Below, piece after piece: positions 52,575-62,947 of a stretch of 64,000 nt of DNA; positions within the stretch are counted from its first letter, which is position 1, and each line of letters begins with the position of its first letter. Source of the DNA: Prorocentrum cordatum. Lineage: Eukaryota > Sar > Dinophyceae > Prorocentrales > Prorocentraceae. The notes beneath the pieces are model-generated. The model was not told where the DNA came from and ran no database searches. It was given only the letters and a program-made list of their open reading frames with translations. The stretch covers positions 2,501 through 66,500 of the forward strand of contig CAUYUJ010018295.1 in NCBI GenBank assembly GCA_963575745.1, written 5' to 3'. Both the position numbers and the translations under genes were made by a program.

Positions 52575-53791
52575 TAACTCGTAGAGCTTCCCTTAGCAAG
52601 TTATTGCTGGAAGTTTAAGAGTAATTCCGGGGCGCTGGAGAGCTAGTTGGCAAGAAAAATCTCGACGGACCTTTTGCTGACCTTTGGTCGGTTGAAAATT
52701 TCCTTCTCGAAATTGAGCCATTCGTTAGAGCTCTAGTATTTTTTCCCGTGATATTCGATCTTATTCCTGCTGCCATATTGATCTCAGCTCGATCGGATAC
52801 CTTTTACTGCCAAAAAGAACTGCGGCGGGATCGGCCGTTTCGAGTCATCTTGATACGCGCTGTCGGTACATTAGACTTAACTCGAGATAGAGGACATCTA
52901 GAGAGCTGATAAGCACGCCTTATCGATTCAGAATGATCAGGCGCGCTCGTCTGTTGCATCCACAGGTCAGAACTCGGTCTGCTAGCCGAGCTAGGTCCGC
53001 AAACCTATTCGTATTATTGAAGTCATCTTGCCAGGCGCTCTTGGTTTTCTGTACTTAACTCGAGATATATAACAGCTACAGAGCTGACACTTACAGACAC
53101 CGATCCAGAGTTATCAGTCGCGTTTGTCTGTTGAATCCAGAACTCTGAACTCGGTCTGCTGCCCGCTCTAGAATCGCGGAACTATTCGTATTGTTCGAGT
53201 CATCTGGAGAGGTGCTGTCGGTTTTCTGTACTTACCTCGGGTTGTGGGGGGGGGCTGCAGTGCTGGTAGTCACAGGAATCGACTCGGAGAGATCAGGCGC
53301 GTCCGCCTGTCAAATCCAGAGCTCGGAACTCGGTCTGCTTCTCGAACTAGGTCCGCAAAACTATTCATATTGTTCGAGTGATCCTGAGATGCTGTCGGTT
53401 TTCTGCACTTAACTCGGGCTGTACGGGGGTTACAGGGCTGGTAATCACAGGAATCGATTCGGAGAGATTCGACGCGTCCGCCTGTCGCATTCAGAGGCCT
53501 GAACTTGGTCTGACACTCGAGCTAGGTTTTCCAAACTACTCGTATTGTTCGAGTCATCTGAGGGTTGCTGTCGATTTACGCACGTAACTCTGGCTGTAGG
53601 AGAGCTACAGAGCTCGTACAGAAGACAATCCAGAAGCATCGGGGGCGTTCGGCTGTTGCATCGAGAGGTCTGAAATCGCTTGGGCTGGAAAACTATTCGT
53701 TCTCTGCAATTTTTTCGGCATGATATATTATCAGGAAGGTCTACGAGTCCCCCGGCGGTAAGAAAGGTTGACGGTTTACCGCCGGCGCCCA
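52575..53791 (+). repeat. A cassette
   Basis: ACTCGTAGAGCTTCCCTTAG head, leader, about five monomers, GGAAGGTCTACGAGT (one mismatch), hairpin, then GCGCCCAT where most copies have GCGCCCAGT. Confidence 0.83.
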
Positions 53792-53929
53792 TTTGGTGAA
53801 TTTTGAGAGCAGATTTTTGCGCGTCGCAGTGGCATATAAACTCCTCTCTGACAGCAGCTCAGCGCTCCCGATGTATTTTCTTATGAGTTGACTTCCGGGA
53901 ACTGAGCCAATGTGAACATCGACAAAAAT

Positions 53930-54003
<74 letters not shown>

Positions 54004-54119
54004 CTTTTGTGTGTGTGTGTTTTTTCTTTATATATATATAATATTTTTCGTTTCTTATATATATATATCACTACTTCGATTCTCAGCATTCTTATCAGTG
54101 GGAGGAGCTCTACGAGTTT
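53792..54119 (+). repeat. B cassette tail with 70-T tract, interrupted by LINE-D
   Basis: B body with CATATAAACTCCTCTCTGAC. 70 T at 53934-54003, then CTTTTGTGTGTGTGTG and TA-rich runs. The normal B version here is a short TTTCGAAAAATCTATTTT. It ends GGAGCTCTACGAGTTTCCCC, at the LINE-D 5' join. Confidence 0.82.
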
Positions 54120-54120
54120 C

Positions 54121-54646
54121 CCCCATGGTCTCATGTCGTCTGCAGGGAAATCGTGCTTCATACGCGAGTGTTCGGATCAAATTCAATGCGGGCACTGAAA
54201 ACGATGACCTTTGGAGCGCCAAGAAGATTTGGGAAAATGCTTGGAACGATGCTGCTCAGAAAAATCTGCTGCTGGATCAGATGGCGGGATACAGTGCCAA
54301 TTTCCCCTCACGAGTAAAGTTCAGGGTTGAGAGCGCACCGTGGAAGACACCACACCTGCAGGCCATCGGTCGGTTTCACGGCATCTGGGCCAGAGACTCG
54401 TGCCTTCGCAACATCAAACTCAAAGGAACGGCTGGCAGCGGGGCTACACTTTCTGAGATGTGGACCGACCCAGTGGAAGACGGAAATCGAAAGCAGTTGG
54501 GTGAATTCGCCGCCGGTGGCCAGTACGGTGGTTCGGGCCAGTGGCGTATCATCAAAGAGAACTGGGATGCCTTTGCGTTGTTGCACCGTTTGGCCATCAC
54601 GTCAGAGACGATGGAGCAGAGGCTTGCTACCGTCAGCCGTCGTTGA
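54121..54646 (+). pseudogene. LINE-D ORF1, 5'-truncated
   Basis: Only the C-terminal domain survives: ASYASVRIKFNAGT, DLWSAKKIWENAW and VESAPWKTPHLQAIGRFHG, aligning with the ends of LINE-A, B and C ORF1. The open frame extends upstream through the 70-T tract as a Phe run, which is not coding. Ends at TGA 54644-54646, in frame with ORF2. Confidence 0.82.
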
Positions 54647-54827
54647 CAAACGTCGCGGGGCTCGGGTGCTTTCTCCGTCACCTGCGCCTCGCAGAACATC
54701 CAGAAGGCGGGTAAGGCCGCCAATTATCAGTATAACGTTCTGTGTCTTCTATCTCACGATGTCCATTGGGATCTGCTGGGCTTGCAGGAATGTGAGAATG
54801 TCGACTTTAAATTCAGACTGGTTTGCT
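54647..54827 (+). pseudogene. LINE-D ORF2 5' end: endonuclease N-terminus
   Basis: Reads on in the ORF1 frame after TGA CAAACG: CASQNIQKAG (the WN position has decayed to QN) and LLGLQECENVDFKF (Glu motif). A shift near 54.8 kb passes into the long frame that ends at 57296. Confidence 0.75.
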
Positions 54828-57296
54828 AAGTTGGGGGTTAGTGCACAGCTATCTTCCTGTCGCAAGGCAGGCATATTGTACCGTGGGGGAACGGCAATAC
54901 GTGAGCAGTCTAGTGGTGACAGATGGGTGGCTGTCCTTTTCAATCGGGTTATCTTCGTCTCACTCTACCTTCTCGACAGCTCTGTGGGGGAGGCTCTCAA
55001 CATCACGGATGTGTGTCTTCGTTCTATTTCTCTTCTCAGGCGGTACTGGGAAGGTTTGCATGGTTCTCTCAAGTTGGTTGTTGCTGCAGATGCGAATGTG
55101 GAAGTCAGACCACATCTCACGGACATCGAAGGCACCGCCTTGACGGGCCCAGGTCTGCTAGGCGCTGATGTTTGTCTTGGGGATGGTGGGATGGAGAGGA
55201 ACAGGAGGAGGAGGTATTCGTTACTACGTATCAAGGTGGAGGACTGGATGATGGAGGAGAGCTTGATTGCCAGCAACACGTTCAGGGAGAGAGAGATCAC
55301 ATGGTACGGATATCGGACAGGGGCACGAGAGGCGGGGAAGTTCTTGGACTATGTGCTAGTATCTCGTGGTACCGTGTTTGCTTCCGCCTCGGTGTCCTGG
55401 CCTCGCGAGTTGGGCAGTACTCGCAGGTTTAGTGACCACGCGTTGGTGCAAACGGAGTTGCAGCTTGATAGACCAGTCGTCGCGCCCAGATACGTTGCAC
55501 GGGCTGTGCGGTGCCTATCCAGATGGATGCCGCTGACTTGGCACGACGGCTGCTCGTTTCAGACACGTCTCGACTCGTCAATCGACGAGAACCTCAGCCT
55601 CGGAGAGATTGAGAAACGTTGTCGTCGTGAGGCGTCTGCTACTTCGACTGCCCCCTGCTCGTCTATGCTCCCTCCCCGTCGGCACCCTGACCTTATTCGA
55701 TTGCAGGAGGAAGTGAAGAGGTGGGAGGGGGACAAGACGTCGGAGGAGTTCAAGAAGATCAGGAGGAGGAGAGACCAGGAGAAGAGGAAGTTCGACAGGA
55801 TATGGACGGCTTGGAGGTTCTCGGAAGGGCGGAGGAGGACACAGAAGCACACGATCGAGAGCGTCCACGGGTCCGTGGATCGGGTTGATTGGCACGCCTC
55901 CCTCTTGGATCACACGCAGAGCTACACATATGTGGACGAGCGCGAGCGCACCCATCTCTCTCTGGCCTCGCTGCGTGCACGCGTGGCTGCTGGATCCCAG
56001 GATGTTCCACGTCTGCCTGTCTCAGCGGTGTTTCGAGCTCGTTCTCGTCTTCATACGGCAAAGGCGTCAGGGCCAGATGGGATCTCCGCGGAGGTGCTCA
56101 AAGAACTCCCGTATCGGACCGTTCGTATTTTTGCTGATCGTTTTGATGAGGTATATCGTGGTCTTCGTGCCGTGCCTGGATCTTGGCGTCAGACCTTCAT
56201 TGCCCTGATGCCGAAAAAGTTGAAAGTGCTCACCCATCTCCCGGAGGCTACTAGGAGTATTGCCGTGGAGAGTGCTATCAAGAAGTGGTACTCGTCGTCG
56301 GTCCTTGTCGTCCTCGAGCCCTACTTGACCAAGGTGTTGCCCCATATCTCGCTCTTCGGGTTCGCGGCCGAGCGCTGCTGTGGGGAGATCTCGGGGGCCC
56401 TCAAATGTGCGGCCCAACACGCGGCAGTCTGGGGAAAGGATAGGTCTCTGCTGATCGCCAGTTTGGACGTTAAACAAGCTTTCCAGAATATGACGGCTCA
56501 GAAGATCACACTTGCGTTTGAAAGACTCGGTATTCCTCCGTATCTCCAGCTGGCTCTACTGGAACCCCTGGCGGACGAGGTCCCCACGGTGCTCGTCGAG
56601 GGTCTCGGGGTCCCTGAGGTCAAAGTAGGCAAGCACGTTAGGACGGGAGGTAACGAGAGCCCAGCATGTTGGAACGCTGTAGTGGCAGCCATGTGGGCTG
56701 ATATTGTTCAGGGCTGGGACAAGGGAGGCCTAGGCTACGAGTGTATCAACCCCAACCAGACAACTGAGACCGCCGTGGTAAACCATCTCATCTTTGCTGA
56801 CAATGTGTACATCATTGGCTCAGGCCTGAATCCCGAGGCTTTTCAACAACAGTTGAATGACTTTACTCTTGCCTTGCATCAATGGAAGTTTTATTGGAAG
56901 TTGGATAGCTTACAGTTTGCTGCTATCGGTTGCTCCCCTGGGAAATTCTTTACCAGTATCCATCGCTCTAATATGCCTGGGGATATCGGCCTCGATGGGG
57001 CCGATGAGTACGTCAGTGTCGAGCTGCAGCAGGTTTCCGTCCTCAACGTACTGGGGAATGACATCGCGGTTTCTTTTCGCGAGCCGCATGTTGATGTTGA
57101 CCGCCGTCTCAATGCTGCTCGCAAGGCATTCTTTGGGCATATCCAATACTTTCGATCCCGTGCAGTGCATTGGCATTTGAAGTTCAAACGTTATCAGTCC
57201 ATCGTGCAATCTACCCTGCTCTTCGGCTCGGAAGGTCTGACGTGGGAAAAGGACTCGATTCACAAAATTCACGTCTTTGAGGCACATGTTTGTTGA
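54800..57296 (+). CDS. LINE-D ORF2 middle: endonuclease and reverse transcriptase
   Basis: The frame is open from 54327, but its first ~158 codons overlap ORF1 and are out of frame, so real homology starts near 54800. Numbering from 54327: FVSLYLLDSS, ADANVEV (Asp255, Asn257), FLDYVLVS (Asp341) and SDHALV (370-371) complete the AP endonuclease. A basic linker follows. RT: AKASGPDGISAE, LFGFAAERCCGEI, motif A SLDVKQAFQN (Asp714), motif B RTGGNESPACWN (Glu777), motif C FADN (Asp825, Asn826). It stops in the connector (HVFEAHVC), where a one-base shift moves the reading into the next frame. GC-richer codons than LINE-C. RT and endonuclease look complete. Confidence 0.87.
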
Positions 57297-58600
57297 GGAT
57301 GTGTCATACATCGAAACCCGCCAGTGTATCCTGGGACATATGGCCCCCTGCTCGTTTGCATGTTGTTCGAAAGCTATTTCACGATCATGGGTTTCAGAGT
57401 TCGGTTCAACGTGTATTGCATCGTTCATGGTTGCTGGCAAAAGATGTTGCGGAGTATCATGCGACGAACTGGGATGCTGCTTATGCGAATCGGGAAGATT
57501 GCAAACGTCGTCGGCTGGCTCTCCCCATTGCTCCTCCCAATGGTGCCCGTGCCTGGAGGGACGCCAGAAGGATGCTGCTGTGTTCGTGTCCATCATGGGA
57601 GGGTGCTCGTTCAGACTTCAGTGAGGTCCTCAGACAGAGGGGATCGTGGAAGGAGGCTAGTGCTCTGAAACGTATTCGTGTCGGAGCTGGTGCATCAGGA
57701 GAAAGACCTTGGAGTTACATGGCATATATCCTATTTGGGGCCTCTTGGTGCAAGGACGGTGAGTTTTCCTGGAAAACGTTCCTCGACAAGATGCCTGATT
57801 ACCTGAAACACTGTGGCCATGAGAAAGCGTTTGAGTATTTCGTGTATTCTGGAAAGGGGACCGACTCCGTGGTGGAAAAGATGTCTTGGGATGAGTTGAT
57901 GTCTCAGGAGGTGTCTGGAGCGGGGGCGGAAAAGTTAGCAAAACGGTTAGCCATCCTAAATGAAAGGGCGACGGTCTGGGATGTTGTTTCGGATGGGCTC
58001 CCCGTGGAGCTCTGCGGAGATAGTCTTCTTATCATAAATTGGGTCCGTGGGAAGTGGAGGGTGGGAAATAACGTGTATCAAAAGAGAGTCGATAAGCTGG
58101 TGGATAAGATTGCGTGGCTGGAAAATCGATACCATCTCAGATCCAGTTTCCTTGGTCGTGACTTCCTCAAACATGGATTCAGAGAGAACAACCAGAGGGC
58201 GGATGCCCTCACACATTATGCGCGGGAAGGCCGCGAGTGTTGCACTATGAGGCCTGTTCCACCCGATCTTTTAGAGTATCATGAGCTTGTTGCCCTCCGC
58301 GGTCGTTTCGACGGCGGAGTGGATGCGTCTGGTTGTGGTATTGGTTTCTTTCTCGAGGCCGCCTTTCTCCCCCATCCTGAACATTGCTCCAAGCGCCTGC
58401 GGCATTCCGCTGCCCCCGACTCGCTTCAGCCTGCTGCCTCCTGTGACGGTCTCGTTTGGAGAGATGTTGCGGAGGCGGCCCTTCTCTTGCCTAGAGATAG
58501 TACAGTCACTGATGCCGAACTGACGGCGCTGGAGCGCCTCATTGGGGCGGCCGAGTGCGTGCTGAGAGCTCACAGAGAGCTCGAGGCGCCCTGCTGGGCG
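57290..58600 (+). CDS. LINE-D ORF2 3' part: connector and permuted RNase H
   Basis: Continues ORF2 after the shift near 57290. Connector motifs LLAKDVAEY and WSYMAYILFGASW match LINE-C. RNase H-like region, numbered from 57290: AKRLAILNERATVW, ELCGDSLLIINW (Asp244), HGFRENNQRADALTHYA (Asp305), GRFDGGVDASGCGIG (Asp341), WRDVAEAALLLP and TVTDAELTALERLIGA (Glu410). Spacing 61, 36 and 69. The open frame runs to 58720 into the satellite, because no stop is met at the element's end; homology ends near residue 430. The clearest copy of the four-motif set, including the Thr/Val-Thr-Asp-Ala-Glu-Leu helix that pairs with canonical Glu48. Confidence 0.85.
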
Positions 58601-58663
58601 TTTGGCTCGGGCTGGCTTCGACGGAGCCTTCGCTGCCCGCAAAACCGCAAAACCGCAAAAAAC
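58601..58663 (+). other. LINE-D 3' end and repeated CCGCAAAA tail
   Basis: GGCTTCGACGGAGCC hairpin-like segment, CTTCGCTGCCCG, then three CCGCAAAA-type units. The unit recurs in LINE-A (CCGCAAACCGCAAAA) and LINE-C (AGCCGCAAAAAG). Confidence 0.65.
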
Positions 58664-59090
58664 CAAGTTGACGGTTCACCGCCGGCGCCAGTACCTCGTA
58701 GAGCTCTTCGGCATCGATGAGCTAGAGGAATTCCGGCGCGGGGTGGAGCTAGTTGGCCGACCCGGCCCCGACGGACAAAGTGGTAACTTTTGGATGGTTT
58801 TGCGATTTTTTGAAAGATATTTGACCATTTATTTTGAGAAATCAGATTTTTCGCACCTGTAGACGACTATGAGGGCCTTCGCGTCTTACTATGAGCTCTC
58901 TAGATGCACTTTTACTATCAAAACACTTGGCGAAACCAACTTTATGTCGACATGAAAAAATCATGTTTTTTCTTTTTCGAGAAATGCTTCCAGAAGCCCT
59001 CTCTCTTGATGCTGAGCACTCTTACGCGTGTTAGAAGCTCTACGAGGTTCCCGGCGGTGACCAGTTTGACGGTTCACCGCCGGCGCCAGT
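58664..59090 (+). repeat. Hairpin right arm and complete B cassette
   Basis: After the LINE-D tail: GACGGTTCACCGCCGG, GCCAGT, then CCTCGTAGAGCTCTTCGGC to GCTCTACGAGGTTCCCGG, hairpin and GCCAGT. The head and early body are open and encode VELFGIDELEEFRRGVEL again. Confidence 0.82.
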
Positions 59091-60213
59091 TCCGGGGCGC
59101 TGGCGAGCTAGTTGGCAAGAAAAATCTCGACGGACCTTTTGCTGACTTTTGGTCGGTTGAAAATTTTGTTGATTCGTTGGAGCTCTAGTATTTTTTTCCC
59201 GTGATATTCGATTTCATTTCCGCACGCCATCTTGATCTCAGCTCGATCGGGTACCCTTTACTGCCAAAAAGCAGGCAGGCGGGATCGGCCGTTTCGAGTC
59301 ATCTTGATACGCGCTGTCAGTTTATTGGACTTAACTCGAGATACAGGACAGCTACACAGCTGGTAAGCACACCTTATCGATTCAGAATGATCAGGCGCGT
59401 CCGTCTGTTGCATCTAGAGGTCTGAACTCGGTCTGCTAGCCGAGCTAGGTCCGCAAACCTATTCGTATTATTCGAGTCATCTTGACAGGTGCTCTCGGTT
59501 TTATGTACTAAACTCGAGCTATAGGACAGCTACAGAGCTCATACTTACAGAAACCGATTCAGAATCATCAGTCGCGTTTGTCTGTTGAATGCAGAGCTCT
59601 GAACTCGGTCGGCTGCCCGATCTAGAGTGAGGTGCTGTCGGTTTTCTGCACTTAACTCGGGCTGTAGGGGGGCTACAGTGCAGCTAATCACAGAAATCGA
59701 TTTGAAGACATCAGGCGCGTCCGCCTATCGAATCGAGAGCTCGGAATTCGGTCTGCTGCCCGAACTAGGTCCGCGAAACTATTCGTATTGTTCGAGTCAT
59801 CCTGAGAGGTGCTCTCGGTTTTCTGCACTTAACTCGGGCTGCAGGGGGGCTGCAGGGTTGGTAATCACAGGAATCGACTCGGAGACATCGGACGCGTCCG
59901 CCTGTCGCATTCACAGGTCTGAACTCGGTCTGATACTCTAGCTGGGTTTGCCGAACTATTTGTTTTGTTCGAGTCATCTTGAGTTGCTATCGATTTGCGC
60001 ACGTAACTCGGGCTGCAGGAGAGCCACAGAGCTCGTACAGAAGACAATCCAGAAGCATCGGGGGCGTTCGGCTGTTGCATCGAGAGGTGTGAAATCGCTT
60101 GGGCTGAAAATCTATTTGTTCTCTGCAATTTTTTTCGACATTATATATTGTCAGGAAGCTCTACGAGTCCCCCGGCGGTAAGAAAGGTTGACGGTTTACC
60201 GCCGGCGCCCAGT
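59091..60213 (+). repeat. A cassette with partial head
   Basis: Starts TCCGGGGCGCTGG (A-head end), leader, about five monomers, GGAAGCTCTACGAGT, intact hairpin, GCCCAGT (ends 60213). Confidence 0.82.
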
Positions 60214-60883
60214 ACAGGAACCGATTGGAAATCATGAGGCGCGTTTGTCTGTCCATCTAGAGCTCTGAACTCGGTCTGGTGCTCGAGCTAGGTCCGGAAA
60301 CCTATTCGTATTCTTCGAGTGATTTTGACGAGTGCTGTCGGTTTTCTTTACTAAACACACGATTCAGAATTGCCACAGAGCTGGTGCGCACATGAAATGA
60401 TTGTTTTATTTGGCGCGTGCGTTTGTTGCATCGAGAGGTCTGAACTCGGTCTGCTACCCGAGCTAGGTCCGCAAAACTATTGGTATTCTTGAAGTTCTCT
60501 TTGCAGGCGCTGTTGGTCTTCTGTACTCAACTGAATCTCTTGAGTTGCAGAGCTGGTACGCACGGAAACTGATCCATAATCATCAGAGGCGTTCCGCTGA
60601 AGCATCCAGAGCTCTGAACACAGTCTGCTACCCAAGCTAGGTCTGCAAAACTATTTGTATGGGGCCGATTTTTTTGGAACTGATGGTGAATCTTTTCCAC
60701 TTAACTCGAGCTGCAGATGAGCTCGAGAGCTCTTTCGCACAGAAATCTTGAAGAAAGCCTTCAATGTGTGCCGGGCAGCCCCGCACGAGAAAAGAGCTCT
60801 ACGAGGCTCCCGGTGGTAACCTGGTTGACGGTTTATCGACGGCTCCCAGTGCAGAAAACGATTCAGAATCATCATGCGCGTTT
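60214..60883 (+). repeat. Diverged A monomers and a C-type tail
   Basis: Monomer marks (AGAGGTCTGAACTCGGTCTG, TATTCGTATTCTT) persist but diverge. A tail with GAGCTCTACGAGG and the hairpin CCGGTGGTAA ... TTTATCGACGG ends at about 60850. No gene seen. Confidence 0.7.
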
Positions 60884-61150
60884 TCTTTTCCCGGAGCACT
60901 CCCTGAGAGCTCAAGGGTTTTAGATTAGAAGCCGGACGGTGGTGGTGCCCGCCAGCAGCTCACCTCCGCCGCCCCGCGATCCTCGCAGCAACTCGCTGGT
61001 CCCGGCAGCGCGTCCGGGAGCAGCTTCACCACGCGTCCACGCGCGCCTGCACGCGTGCAGGCACGCGTGGAAGCGCGTCTGGCAGCGCGGGAGAAGCGTT
61101 TCAAAGGAGTACTCTTTCGCTTTCCGGGTTTTGGACGGTACCAAGTGACG
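60884..61150 (+). repeat. GC-rich G module, copy 3
   Basis: TTTTAGATTAGAAGCCGGAC and GGTGGTGGTGCCCGCCAGCA match the copies at 11.9-12.5 kb, almost 49 kb away. Contains the perfect 18-bp palindrome GCCTGCACGCGTGCAGGC. Ends ACCAAGTGAC, like copy 2. Confidence 0.82.
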
Positions 61151-61835
61151 CATTGAGAGGCCTGAAATCGGTCTGTCAATAGCGCCAGACCCACGAAACG
61201 AACATGTAAAATAACAAAAAAGTTTTTCTGAGCAAACCTCGTAGAGCTCTTCGTTATCGATGAGCTAAGAGGAATTCCGGCGCGGGGTAAAGCTAGTTGG
61301 TCGACTCTTCGAGTTATTTCAGACCTCTGGATGCAGCAGACGAACGCGTCTGATTATTATGCGTCGGTTTATCTCTGGAGCTCCCCTCGACTGGGATCCG
61401 GCGTACCGTCAACCAGGAAACTGCTGGGAGCCTCGTAGAGCTCTGTTCTTGCGGGCGCTGCTCGGAGCAGACAGAAAAAGCTTTCTCAAGTGTGAAGATA
61501 AACTGGCGCCGGCGGTAAACCGTCAACCTGGTCACCGCCGGGAACCTCGTAGAGCTCCTTGAAGGCGCGAAAGTGCTCAGAATCAAAGCAGACAGCTTCT
61601 CGCGGCCTATCTGGAAAACATCAACTTTCCATTTTTTGATGTCACTCCGATGTCGGTTCCCGCTCATTTTCGAACAGTATAACTCTCTTCAGAGAGCTGA
61701 GCTGCTTTGAGAATCAAGTTTAGATACAAATGCTACGCGTAAAAATGCTTTCTGAAAATGAATTATCGAATATCTTTCAATTGTTTGCAAAACCACCGAA
61801 AAGTTGTCACTTTGTCTCTTCTGGTCTTCTCTTGG
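61151..61835. repeat. Mixed-orientation cassette remnants
   Basis: A forward B head (61237) is followed by reverse-strand material: GAACCTCGTAGAGCTCC preceded by CCGGCGGTAAACCGTCAACC (about 61508-61560), the complement of a B/C tail and hairpin. A second, more diverged reverse tail lies near 61408-61442. B-body sequence in reverse continues to about 61835. This is the only clear inversion in the cassette region. Confidence 0.7.
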
Positions 61836-62699
61836 CTAGTTGCTGAAAGCTTGAGAGTAATTTCGCGGCGCAGAAGAGCTAGTTGGCAAGACAAATATCA
61901 ATTGACCTTTTGGTGACTTTTGGTGGGTTGAAAATTTCGTTTTCGAAATTTAATAATTCGTTTGAGATCTCGTATTTCTTCCCGTGATATTCGATCGAAT
62001 TCGCTCGCCTTCTTGATCTGAGCTCGATCGGGTACCTTTTACTGCCAAAAAGCACACAGGCGGGATTGGCTGTTGGAGTCATCTTGATACGCGTTGTCGG
62101 TATTTTGTACGAAACTCGAGCTGTAGGGAAGCCACAGAGACCGATTCAGAATGATCAGGCGCGTTCGCCTGTCGCATCCAGAGGTCTGAACTCGGTCTAC
62201 TGCTCGAGCTTGGTCCGCGAAACTATTCGTTTTCTTCGAGTCATCTAGAGAGATGCTCTCGGTTTTCTGCACTCTACTCGGTCTGTAGGGGGCTATAGGG
62301 CTGGCAATCAGAGAAACTGATTCGGAGAGATCAGGCGCGTCCGCCTGTCGCATGCAGAGGTCTGAACTCGGTCTGCTACGAGTTTTCTGAACTTAACTCG
62401 AGCTCTAGGGGAGCTACAGAGCTGAAACGAACAGAAACCGATGTAGAATAATGAGGCGCGCTCGTCTGTTGCATCCGGTCTGCTACTCGAGCTACGCGAA
62501 TCTATTCGTATTCTTCGAGTCATCTTGAGAGGTACTGTCGGACTGTAGGAGATCTACAGAGCTGATACGCACAGAAACTGATTGATGCGCGTTCGTCTGT
62601 TGCATCCAGATGTCTGAACTGTTTTCTTTACTGGCTTGGTCTGTAAACTATTCGTATTCTTCGAGTCACCTTGATAGATGTTGTTCCGTTCTGCATTGA
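61836..62699 (+). repeat. Diverged A cassette
   Basis: A-head remnant (GTTGCTGAAAGCTTGAGAG), leader and monomers with several deletions, interrupted at 62.7 kb by a purine-rich block. No gene seen. Confidence 0.72.
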
Positions 62700-62947
62700 A
62701 CTGGCAACAGCAGAAGAACAAGCGAAGGCCGACGGCCGGACCCAACAGCAGACAGGAGGGAGGAAGGGGAAAGAGGAAGGGAGAGAGGGGGGGCAGGGAG
62801 GGGGAGAGGAGGAGGGAGACAGAGGCGAGGAGGATCAGCCGCGCCAGTCGCGACACCCGCGAAGAGGATGGAAGGCGAGCGGGACGCGAGACGAAAACGT
62901 GGGCCTCCAGTCATCACAATGGCAGGCCCGCGCACGGAGGAGGCGCT
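62700..62947 (+). other. Purine-rich insert with G-run cluster
   Basis: Unlike its surroundings: a G/A-only tract at about 62749-62822 with GGGAGAGAGGGGGGG then CAGGGAGGGGGAGAGG (four or more G runs), followed by a GC-rich part. Open frames on both strands come from composition. Possible G-quadruplex or triplex former. Confidence 0.65.

Larger units (their letters stand above)
54120..58663 (+). mobile_element. LINE-D, 5'-truncated non-LTR retrotransposon
   Basis: Starts inside ORF1 (the first half is missing). The endonuclease is frameshifted near 54.8 kb, the RT frame is open, and a second frameshift lies at about 57290. It ends with CCGCAAAACCGCAAAACCGC and an A run, then CCAAGTTGACGGTTCACCGC of a B hairpin. 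The hairpin left arm is missing at the 5' join and no target duplication is found. Confidence 0.9.

Noticed and set aside
54327-54800. N-terminal ~158 residues of the long LINE-D frame as part of ORF2
   Set aside because: It overlaps ORF1 in another frame and shows no similarity to the endonuclease; homology begins near 54800.
10165-60213. A cassettes as Helitrons or B cassettes as classical terminal-inverted-repeat transposons
   Set aside because: A hairpin before a fixed 3' end and 13-15 bp inverted ends are suggestive, but the CTRR end, a 5' TC, target duplications and any transposase are missing. Left as an open possibility, not annotated.
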